The position numbers and the translations under genes were made by a program. Of a DNA stretch of 64,000 nt, positions 1-9,336 are shown one piece after another (the first letter of the stretch is position 1; the number at the start of each line of letters is the position of its first letter). This stretch comes from Porpolomopsis calyptriformis (lineage: Eukaryota; Basidiomycota; Agaricomycetes; Agaricales; Hygrophoraceae): assembly GCA_951640195.1 (NCBI GenBank), contig OX621166.1:2224501-2288500 (forward strand). Reading direction: 5' to 3'. Under the pieces are notes generated by a model that saw only the letters and a program-made list of their open reading frames with translations, ran no database searches and was not told the origin of the DNA.

Positions 1-673
1 TACCATTCCAAGCAGACTGGGTCATTGTCAACGGCCTTGAGCCGTGGCCTCAAGGCTATCTTGTACGAACGGTCCTCCTGACTGCGCGAGCTTGTTCCTA
101 CACCAGAAGCTCCTAATCCCACAGCCTGGACCTGAAGGTTGGGCATCATGTGAACTTCTCTTGACACGGATGTTCTGGTAACCTCTTCCAACTCTTCCGA
201 GCTGGGGAATTGGGAAATGATTTCAATTGGCTGTTCGTTAGACTGTTGAGTGGGGTTGGCAGGCGACGTGGCAACGAGGGGGATGAGAGCGAATTCTGTA
301 TGATCGGGACGGTTGCTTGGGTGGAATGAAAAGGAATGAAAAGGGCTAGACCTACGCAACTTCTTATCGCGCAACACGAGGGATAGCTTGACGAGAACAG
401 CACAGCATAGACGCCCTAAGTCGAAGTAGTAGTATATGGATTTGATCGTGATTCCGAAACGATAACGATCAAGCTCAGTAGCCTGCTCTGTCCGAAGAAG
501 ACGAGGTATGTTGAGATGCTGACTTTAAGATCAGGTTTGATTGAGATCGAGTAAGTATTAGCTTCGGACCTCTGGTATACATTGAGTGGCCTTTCGTTTG
601 CGGGCAAGGGTGAGCAAGTGTAAATTGGGGTAAGGATCGACTGCCTTACCTGATTACCCTCCGAGTCGGTCAT
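1..673 (-). CDS. Unrecognised five-exon family, copy A (partial, 3' end beyond window)
   Basis: I do not recognise the protein. Exons inferred by aligning three local copies: 650-673, a 21-nt microexon 570-590, 356-518 and 4-295; the next intron starts at base 3, so the last exon lies outside the window. Exon lengths equal those of copy B (24, 21 and 163 nt), with phases 0, 0, 1 and 2 kept in all three copies. The product starts MTDSEGNQ and has a conserved core RLCCAVLVKLSLVLRDKKL, weakly hydrophobic but too charged for a clear membrane helix, then a region resembling EQPIEIISQFPSSEE of copies B and C. It is transcribed away from the NB-ARC gene at 1175, about 500 bp apart, so the two probably share a promoter region. 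No stop or frameshift is seen in the visible exons. The structure is well supported; the function is unknown. Confidence 0.6.
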
Positions 674-1174
674 CGCGGGACCGTGTGGAAGAGAGGCTAA
701 AGATAGCCACCATGGATGTATATAATGAGGGAGATCACTCAATGCTGTGTCGCTTGTTCCCACACCTCCTTCCTCACCACCTTCAATCATGACAAGCAAT
801 CCTTTATCCACGGCTCTAAGCAACCCTTCACCCACGATTCAGGCCTTGGACAACAGGTTGTTGTCAGTTGGGAGTGATCAAACCAACACCCTTATAGCAC
901 CAGGTGAATTGGCATCCTAAGTGGCTGGCACAGGTGGTCATCCTTCCGCCATCAAGTTCCCCAAAATGCGATCAGTTGCTGGCCTCTGATATCTCACCTA
1001 CCACTGACCTGGTTGTCCCCTAGATCACAAAAGCTTGTTCTCTCGCGATAACACATTATATCACTTTGGAGGTGATCAGTATTTCAATCAGGTCTTTCCA
1101 CCACTACAAGGTTAGTTGGCATTCCAAGACATTTCGCGCAGGGGCTGGCCCAGATGATCATCTAAATTCGCAAA
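674..1174. promoter_or_regulatory. Shared divergent upstream region of copy A and the NB-ARC gene
   Basis: About 500 bp separate the two start codons. The stretch around 930-1010 is repeated imperfectly at 1150-1240, with shared pieces such as AAAATGCGATC and GCTGGCCTCTGATATCTC, so the start region of the NB-ARC gene is partly duplicated just upstream of itself. A related sequence lies between copy B and the NLR relic at 18770-18980. I see no clear TATA box. Confidence 0.5.
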
Positions 1175-3636
1175 ATGCGATCTCAGGTGCTGGCCTCTGA
1201 TATCTCGTCTGCTCCTGATTTCTGTTATCCTCTAGGTCCCGCACACGCTCTGAGACCTGTCAACAATATTCCCATCAATATCCCCTCAGTCCACTATATT
1301 GGAAGGGAGAGTGAAATCGATTTCTTACGGAATGCTTTGAGCAAGACGCAGGGTGATGTACCAAGTTGTTGTGCTGTATATGGGATGCCCGGTGTCGGCA
1401 AGTCGCAGCTAGTATCGCGTTATGCCAAAATATCCTTCGATCACGGCCAATACTCGTACATATTCTGGATATCGGCCGCCAATGTTGGCAAGCTAAAGGG
1501 CGGGCTCGCCAATGTTCTTGATCTCATCTGTCATCCCGATCGCCACCTTAAGGAACAATATGCGAAATTGACTGCAGCTCGACTGTGGTTAGAAGAAGTT
1601 CAAGACAATTGGCTTCTCATCTTCGATAATGTTGACAGGAGTTCGATTGTTTTTTTTCGGACTCACCTTCCTCGCAGAAATGTGCGAGGCAACATTCTTT
1701 TCACTACGCGGACGGAAGATGTCGCTACAGCTCTGGCGACTATAGAAGGAATTCAACATTCGACGTTCAAACTTCACCCTCTTGATCTACACGATTCCTT
1801 AGACCTTCTTTTACGGGATGGTGGTGTCGACATGACGACCGTAACACCTTCTCTAATCCGCGCTGAGGAATTAGTTCAATCCGTTGGTCGGCTTCCTCTT
1901 GCGATTGTCCAAGCCGCATCGTTTATGAGGCAAACTCACACCACTCTTGACGAAATGTGTGACATGTATATGGGCAATGAGAAGATACATGTAGGTTCAT
2001 CTACATTTTTCAGGGTATTGTTATTCATCGGTAACAACAGATATTTGAGTGGGAGAATGTCTTAACTCCTTACCAGCACCGTTCAGTAGCAGCTACGTTC
2101 ACCCGACGGTTCAAAGAACTGCAAAGAGAATCTGGTGATATCGCCAATCTCTTCAAAATTCTTTCCTTCCTCGACCCGGAAAGTATCTCTCTTTCCATGA
2201 TCACCAGAGGGGCCAAAGAGTGGTTGCACCCACAACACCCATTAGAAGATGTTCCAGCCCAACCCGAGCACGATTCTCGTATATTCCTTGAGTTTCATTC
2301 ATTGGTCACCCTCATTTGCTCAATGCCTCAATTCCGGACAGCTGTACAGAAGCTAAAGGCGTCGTCTCTGGTGGAATATCATGATTCTTCGCTGCAAATG
2401 AATGATTTAATCCGATTCATAAGGCACGAAGGTGCAAAGAAAGAAGACGCGTACCGCGAATGGCTTCGGTCATCAGTCTCACTCATTTGTGGTGCGCTCC
2501 GACAGATACGAGATCCCGAATCACCGGACCAGTGGGCTGAATGTGAAGAATTCGTACCACATTTACAATCGCTGAATCGATGGTGGGGTAATGAGTATGG
2601 TACGGACCTTGAGCTGATTGACTCGAATGCTAGGATGGCGTTGTATTCGGGGAGTCGGGGAAGATATGATGCTGCTGAATCTTGGTGGAAGCCAGTCCTT
2701 GAAGCATATGAAACGAAGTTCGGACGAGAACATCCATCTACGTTGATGTCGATGACCAGGCTCGCAATCGTTTACCAGTCGCAAGGACGATTCTATGATG
2801 CTGAGATACTCCATAAGCAAGTATTAGTTGAAAAAGAAAAGCATCTGGGCGCCGACCATCCAGACACGCTTACATCGTTGGACAACCTCGCAATCGTTTA
2901 CCAGTCGCAAGGACGTCACGATGAGGCCGAGTCACTCCACGAGCGGGTCTTAGCTGGCAGAGAAACGTGTCTGGGTATTCATCACCCAGACACTCTTACT
3001 TCGATGCACAATCTCGCGGCCTTTTACCAATCACAAGGACGATTCAACGAGGCCGAGGCATTCTTCGTGCGGGCCCTAGTTGGTAGAGAAGAGTATCTGG
3101 GTACTCATCACCCAGACACGCTTACATCGTTGGACAACCTCGCAACCGTTTACCAGTCACAAGGACGATTCAATGAGGCTGAGGCACTCGACAAACGGGC
3201 CATAGCTGGCAGAGAAAAGCATCTGGGTGCCAATCCCTCATCCACTCTTGCATTAGTGACTAGTCTCATTCCAGAGGTACCACCTGAACCTGTTGCTCAC
3301 TGGATAAGCCTATTTCCCCTCGATGAGATGGTGGCACCAATTCCTGAATATTCACCACAACCTGAGTCACTGTCTCTGGACATTTACACTCCTGACATGC
3401 CCCAGCCGATATCCCCAGCTGCGCCGCGGCAAATTCCTTTGCCACTACCTGGAGTGGATACTCCATCAATCGGTGTTCCCCTACCATCTCCCGACATACA
3501 CTCTCCCGAAAGTCCCTCTCGATCTCCTGACAAGACCACACCGCATTCAGACAGTTCCCAGCAATCGACCAGTCTCATTCCAGAGGTACCACCTGAGCCT
3601 GTTTCCTCTCGACGAGCCAGTCAAACCGATACATGA
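1175..3636 (+). CDS. NB-ARC / TPR NLR-like protein
   Basis: Coding exons 1175-1990 and 2041-3636 with a 50-nt phase-0 intron give 803 residues. An NB-ARC ATPase begins almost at once: YIGRESEIDFL near residue 41, P-loop GMPGVGKS at 70-77, Walker B-like LLIFDNVD near 146-153, an RNBS-B-like ILFTTR, and GRLPLAI near 238. The C-terminal half has four kinesin-light-chain-type TPR repeats of 42 residues built on HPDTLTSLDNLA and YQSQGRFNEAE. Three of them are nearly identical at DNA level, a sign of recent repeat amplification. A Pro/Ser-rich tail starting near 3260 follows. In fungal NLRs of this type the NB-ARC drives oligomerisation and the TPRs sense ligand; they act in allorecognition or defence. 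There is no N-terminal effector domain here, so a partner in trans is plausible. An ATG-proximal intron was tested and gives an immediate stop, so the start is used as read. Confidence 0.85.
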
Positions 3637-3700
3637 ATGTTCACCGCAACCCCAGTCACTGTTTCTCGATCTTTATCCTTCTGACAGGCCCGAATCAAGG
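3260..3700 (+). repeat. Direct repeat of the NLR 3' tail
   Basis: A segment encoding SLIPEVPPEP..LFPLDE..PIPEYSPQPESLSLD (3260-3412) recurs at 3568-3700. The second unit has lost about 20 nt after CCACCTGAGCCTGTT, which shifts frame and ends the NLR open reading frame at 3636. Beyond the stop the matching peptide (LFPLDEPVKPIHECSPQPQSL) continues in another frame. Related units occur near 16200 and 21410. From about 3740 to 4080 I see no gene. Confidence 0.7.
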
Positions 3701-4079
3701 ATCGACGAAACCACGCTACCGTCGCCCTTTCTCCCCTAATCTATCATTTATAGACGTCCTCTTTCTTTCCGCATTATTCACCCATGATGGACAGCGCGGT
3801 CGCGGCCGCCATGCTGTACCGATTCAGCGAGAGGTCGAGACGCAGATGCCATGTTACTTGAAATGAAACTAACGGCGCCGGGTATGTAATTACTGGCTAG
3901 ATTATTGCGAGTGAACGTGTATTCCCTGAGAAATGGTTTATTTGATTCACAGTATCACTACAAAATATGATACTAAGTATCCTATCCCCAGCTCTTCAGA
4001 TGGCACGTAGACCACCTCAGTTTCCGCAACTTGGACATTGTTCAAGGCATGATTCTTGTCGTTAGTAGTGTACCTCAAC

Positions 4080-4600
4080 ATTCACTTCCCACTACATCTG
4101 CACCCCAAAGGAACCTTTTTTCAGGACAATCTGGGAGCCAAAGATGATGGAATCCCTGCCATTTTTGTCCTTCAAAATCCTGTCTGCCGGTAACCGGTAT
4201 CGCCCCGGAAGTGGAAATAAAACAGATTGTTCGGGTTATCTCTTTGAACCGTGGCCAAGGGCAGTCATCCGCCCTGCGCGTCAGCTTGTCCTCGTGCAAT
4301 AGTTCTCGCAAACATTGACATAAAGGTTGAGGATTGTGTTGACTGGCTTGACGCGGATGTTCTGGTCATTTCTGCCAATTCTTCAGAGCTGAGAATTGGG
4401 CGATGACTGTTCGATATTGTCTGCGGGCTATGGAGTACAATGTTTGGGTTAGAGAAGGAGTGAATTCTACATGAACAAGACAGCTATTGTGATGGAAGCC
4501 GTGAAAAGGGGGAAAGAGACCTACGTAGCTTCTCATTCTCGGTAAGGGCCAGCTTTGGACCTCTGGTGTACGTTGGCCGTGAGTTGAGGGTACACTATCC
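4080..4600 (-). pseudogene. Relic of the unrecognised family (copy D)
   Basis: On the minus strand this stretch matches copies A-C in pieces. 4354-4550 aligns with 167-380 of copy A (shared CGGATGTTCTGGT, TCTTC.GAGCTG.GAATTGGG and the GACCTACG.AGCTTCT splice area). 4140-4200 matches the start of the last exon of copies B and C (GGACAAAAATGG against GGACAAGAATGG). The microexon area (GGACCTCTGGTGTACG) is also present near 4555. Most of exon 2 is missing and no continuous reading frame joins the parts, so I call it a decayed copy. It ends about 70 bp before the PPT1 start codon and could contribute to that gene's promoter. Confidence 0.5.
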
Positions 4601-4671
4601 CCAACAGGCAACCATCGACTGCGCTCTGTTCTGTTCTTCTGTCATTGAGAACACCACTAGCTCGTAGTGCG

Positions 4672-5884
4672 ATGAGATTCTTGTGGGCCGTTGCGATATG
4701 TCTGTGCTCGTTGGCCGTTCCAGCGTTCAACTCGCCCACACACGTCAATGAAACACCACGACCACGCCCACTTGTAATTTGGCATGGCTTAGGTTAGCCT
4801 ATCTCAATGTTCAGAACAGTCTCCTCAGACCCATCCGTGACAGGCGATTCTCACTCCTCCCCGGGCATGCTCCAGTTCCAGGATGCGGTCAAGGAAATTC
4901 ACCATGGGATCTTTATTCATTCCATATACATTGAGAAGGACGTTGGCGCTGACCGCAGTGCAGGATTCGTACGTCCTTCCCGTGTTTATATCACAACGGT
5001 TGTTTGATGGGTTGGGATAGTACGGAAATGTGAATGATCAAATCGAGATTGTTGCGAAGCAAATCGCAAGTATTGAAGAACTTCAAGGAGGTTTTGACGC
5101 TATTGGATTCTCTCAAGGTTAGCGCGTAAACGAACCAGGGTACGAAAAAATGCTGTAAACTATTATGCGTCCGCAGGCGGTCAGTTTCTTCGCGCCTACG
5201 TGGAGCGGCACAACCATGCTGTTGCCCCAGTGCACAATCTCATCACCTTTGGTTCACAACATATGGGTATTTCAGACATCCCAGCCTGTAGCGACCTCGA
5301 CCTTCCTTGCAAATTGGCACGTAACTTGGCGAAAAAGGCTGTATACGGGCAGTGGGCGCAGGAGAATCTGGTTCAGGTGCGCACTCTGTTTCACTTCGAA
5401 TGCGAGAGTACGATTGAATGATTACCAGGCGCAATACTTTCGCGACCCCGCGAGACTGTCAACCTACCTCGCTTCTAACCATTTCCTTACGTCCATCAAC
5501 AACGAGATTCCCGATTCCCGTAATGATACCTATAGTCAAAATCTCTCGAGCCTCAACAAATTCGTTCTAGTCATATTCGACAATGACCACACCGTCATCC
5601 CGAAGGAAAGCGCGTGGTTTGGTTCAGAAGCTGTGCTAGAAGACGACCATCTCGAGTCTGCCGACCAAATACCCCTCCGATCGTCTACGAAAGGCGAGAA
5701 TACTACGATAATTCCTGTGCATGAACATCCGTTGTACGTTGAAGACTGGATCGGGCTCCGTGCACTTGACGAGCGCGGTGGGGTTGTGTTTGAGATGTGT
5801 GAAGGTGAACATATGCATATCATGTCATGTTGGGAAGGGCTGGTTAGGAACTTTACTGGAGAGATTCTGTACGAGTTAATCTAA
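4672..5884 (+). CDS. PPT1: Palmitoyl-protein thioesterase
   Basis: Five exons (4672-4792, 4829-4968, 5021-5117, 5177-5376, 5429-5884) encode 337 residues, close to the usual length of about 300-330. The enzyme removes thioester-linked fatty acyl groups from S-acylated cysteines, normally in the lysosome/vacuole. A signal peptide (MRFLWAVAICLCSLAVPA) is followed by the family motif IWHGLGD, split by intron 1. The nucleophile motif GFSQGGQFLRAY has Ser118; ITFGSQHMG follows; near the C-terminus are the aspartate of VIFDNDHTVIP and a histidine in EGEHMHI (His314), completing the Ser-Asp-His triad. Intron 1 is only 36 nt. All intron phases join cleanly, so the gene looks intact despite its duplicated surroundings. 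Confidence 0.95.
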
Positions 5885-6051
5885 GCTTTCGAAGTGCGGC
5901 TGCTCTATCCCGATTTGGATTGTCCGCCAATCATTCAAGTCACTCTGCCGGTTGGGAACAATATCTCGTAGTCGTACCGCTCCTGGCCTTGACACTCGTC
6001 CTTCGTCTTCCAGGTGCTCCTTACGGTGAACATACCATCCTTTTACTGGCT

Positions 6052-7897
6052 ATGGCTATCAAACGCACCCTCTCAATACGTGATGTAGTCCTGATTTTTC
6101 TGGGTGCGCTGTGCATGCACGCCTTCACGTCCATATTCAACTCGTCATTCCAGTCTGGCTCCTCAATACTCATCAGCACCCATCTCGATCAGTATCAGGA
6201 AAATCCAAACCTTGAACCGCTCCCTCCTCCACCAGAACCACCACTGACGACCCATCCCCTTGAGCTCCCTGCTGACAGACAGAATACCCCTGCTGAACCT
6301 CTACCAGTCGATCAGGCCTCCACCTTCCCTGAAACTACTTTAATCTCTCATGCCCCAGGCTGGACTATCTTCCGCAATCTCTATATGGCTGATGGCACAC
6401 TCTTCATCGTCTCACCCAATTCCCCGTCTTCCTTCCCCGAAATACGCCTCATGACCAGCGTATCTCTGTGGGCACAAAACACCCCTGAGAACATTGCTGC
6501 TCGCGAGCCCACCAATCAACAAATGGATTTCCTCACACCCCACGAAGCGAGAATTAGATGGGGTGGTCATGTCGAGCGTGGTCAGAAAAATCGCATTTGG
6601 TCGGTTGAGGGCAATACCGTGCGTCTTCTCCCTCTTTGATACCCTTCCCTCTGACGACGTTCCCTTCGTAGTTGCTGTTTAATGACCCGGACCAATTCTT
6701 AAATCATTATTACCACTTTGTCGCAGAACTCCTTCTGGGAACCTGGGCCTTTTGGTCTGGTTCCTTCCCCCCTTCAACACCCGTCTCCACTGCCACACCG
6801 CTCCCTACCTCCTCAGTGAACAACGCATCTTCTCCGACGATCCACCGCGCCATCTTCGCACACAGCACTCCCGAAGGATGGCGCGATGGCCCAGGATTCA
6901 ATGCCTACTTTCTCCGCAGTGCTTTCCCTGCACTCACCGTCGAAGTCGAGCAGGATTGGAAAGACCGAGTGTCTGCGACGCCAAAGATAGATACCGGCGC
7001 ACGCGCGTGGCACTTCCCCATTCTCCTGTTGGCGGACCGTAGTGCGGCGTTCCGCGGCCGCGCTTGCGGGCACTTCACGCAGCGCACGGCGGCGGAGGCG
7101 TACGAAGCCGTCATAGCGACAGGCAGCCTCAGGCGCGGCTGGTGGGAACCTATTCGGCAGGCCGTTGTTCGGTTCGCGGGAGGCGCAGTGGGTTCTGGTG
7201 GCAATGCGATCTCAGTCAACGAGGCGGACACGGTCAAGGGAATACACGGAGTTGATAAGAATATGCCAGTCCTCCCGATGCCAGAACGAGTGGTGATCAC
7301 TTATATCAGCCGGCAGGGGTCCAAACGGCATCTGATCGACGAGGACCATGAAGGCCTCGTGGCTGCGTTGGAAGGTCTAGTGGACAGGAAGGGTTGGGGG
7401 TTGCATATTGTACAAGCAGAACGCCTGACAAAGGACCAGCAGGTTCGAATTATGGGGGAGACCACAGTGCGTCATCTTGTCTCTTCTTCTCTTCCCGCTT
7501 CTCTGCCTATTTACGTCACTTTATGGTGATGACATACTAGATTCTGCTTGGCGTTCACGGCAACGGCCTGACCCATCTTGTCCTTATGCCTCCCACACGT
7601 ATATCCGCCGTGATTGAAATATTCATCCCTGGCGGGTTTGCGCATGACTACGAGTGGACGACCCGCGCCCTCTCGATGCGCCACATCGCGGTGTGGAACG
7701 ACACGTACGTCGACCTCTTCGATTTTTTTTTCATTACTAAGCCGGCTCATGTTTATCTTTTGCTTGATGGTAGATACTACACCCATCCTAACGAGCCGAA
7801 AGTGGACTACCCGGATGGATTCCAAAGCACGCAGATACCTGTGTATGGGCCGGCCGTTGCGAAACTTATTGAGGACCAGGTCGAAGGAAGGTTGTAA
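6052..7897 (+). CDS. GT61-like (DUF563) glycosyltransferase, type II membrane protein
   Basis: Exons 6052-6618, 6672-7466, 7541-7704 and 7774-7897 give 549 residues. The open frame extends upstream only through a TTG, so the ATG at 6052 is taken; it places a signal anchor (VVLIFLGALCMHAFTSIF) at residues 12-29, followed by a Pro-rich stem, as expected for a Golgi/ER type II enzyme. The catalytic part has NHYYHFVAELLLGTW, a conserved stretch of fungal DUF563 proteins, then VVITYISRQGSKRHL and the late GVHGNGLTHLVLM element, matching the G.HGAGLTN region of family GT61. By family knowledge these transfer xylose, GlcNAc or related sugars; the substrate cannot be told here. Confidence 0.8.
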
Positions 7898-8095
7898 TTT
7901 GAGATCTTTGGGCATCTATTTGAGTTACGGTAAGAGGGGGCAGGAAGAGGGGTAAAGAACCATTTTCAAAATATTGGACACATCTACAACCTACATATGG
8001 GGACCTTCTCACTTTGTTCGAACAACATTGTCGAGTTAACACAGGATATATTTACTGTATACATTTATGGTTAATGGCAGCTATCATCGATCCCT

Positions 8096-9217
8096 TCAAT
8101 CCGCCGTAGCAGAGTCATCGTTGCTGAAATAAACCCACCGTTCCTCGGAAAATCTGGAAGAGATCGCAAGAGAGAAATAACATCGCTTTTTAGGTTTGCG
8201 ACATTTCTTCAGGCCGTCCCAAGCCGCCGAGGATTTCTCTGGAGAACTGGTTGATTTCCGAAAGCCAGTAGGGTATGGTGTCTTCGTGAGAAAGACGTTG
8301 AAACCTGAGATCGGGCCCACTTACTCGAGATAGGCCCAGTTCTCGTCGGAAAATCTGGAAGCCATGGCGAGAGCGAAAGCCTTGTACTTTTCGCGGGACC
8401 AGGAGGGGGACCGAGGCTCAAACCGAACGCCCAGCTTGACAAATGTGGCGGGCTCTAATGGGGGGGCGGATCAGTACCCCACGGACAACGCATTTAACCA
8501 CAAACAAACCATCGGGTGACTCGGACCAGAAGCGTACCGTTCGCTGTGGCAGCGCGCCAGCCAGGGTAACGTCAAGGATCATGACTACGTTATCTCCCAT
8601 TTCACCATCGAAATGGGTCATCTGTATTGGTCAAAGACATGAGGATACCAGGCCAATCGTTCATTTGCAATTCACGGTCTCACTTGGCATTTATTAGCTT
8701 CGCTTTCGACACGAATGGCGATCGAGGGTAACCCATCAGGTAACAGTACCAAATGAACGCTACGCAAATATTCATAGGCAAAGATGTGCGTAAGGACTTG
8801 ACAGCGGTATTGATCGCTACATACCTCGACTTATAAATCTGGAAGGTAACAAAACCCTCCATGCACCGAAATGCTCTTTTGTCAGTGCGAATGGCGTTAC
8901 AAGGTATGACAACAGTAGGAGACACCTCCATATCCCCCACTTGGAAAGGTTCAAGGGAGAGTGACATGTCTATTACAGCAAATGCGAGTGTTGACTAGGG
9001 GAAGATAGCGTTGGTCACGTGTCCATCATAATCGTTCATGATCGTTCATGATCGTTCCAACATTTAAAGCGGTACCGTTCTCGTACTTTATGTCTTTTAG
9101 GACGCTTGCCATGTCCAAATCTCTGGGTTTCTGGTGGCGGTAAGCGAAGTAATGGGCTTGTGAGGTGTGCTGTGGGTTGACGTCATATTCCACGACGAAA
9201 TATCTCCGATGGCCCAT
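8096..9217 (-). CDS. Unrecognised six-exon protein
   Basis: Family not recognised. A consistent model uses exons 9076-9217, 8825-8969, 8684-8759, 8510-8621, 8325-8454 and 8096-8246, giving 251 residues. All junctions are GT..AG with matching phases; the first intron (donor GTACCG) is the least certain. The product begins MGHRRYFVVEYDVNPQ and contains VHLVLLPDGLPSIAIRVESEA, a stretch VRFWSESPDEPATFVKLGV, and a basic segment KKCRKPKKR. The last two exons carry a repeated motif: ALAMASRFSDENWAYL and SLAISSRFSEERWVYF. No signal peptide or membrane helix is seen. It lies 120 bp downstream of the Polycomb gene on the same strand. Confidence 0.5.
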
Positions 9218-9336
9218 TAGACTTCATGAGAGCCTTCTAAGAATCCCGACGGCGATCCTGAACGGATTCGTCATTTTTACAGTGCCCAGAACTTTGATAA
9301 AGGGACGTAAGTCGGCGCCCGGGAATCTGGGAGATG

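Noticed and set aside
146..403. Minus frame starting MLFSSSYPSCC in copy A
   Set aside because: It crosses a conserved intron, and the same frame is stopped in copy B. The frame RLCCAVL... is open in all three copies and matches the exon phases.
1187..1237. Possible intron just after the NLR start (GTGCTGG...CCTCTAG)
   Set aside because: Removing it gives a stop six codons later, whereas the unspliced frame leads straight into the NB-ARC domain.
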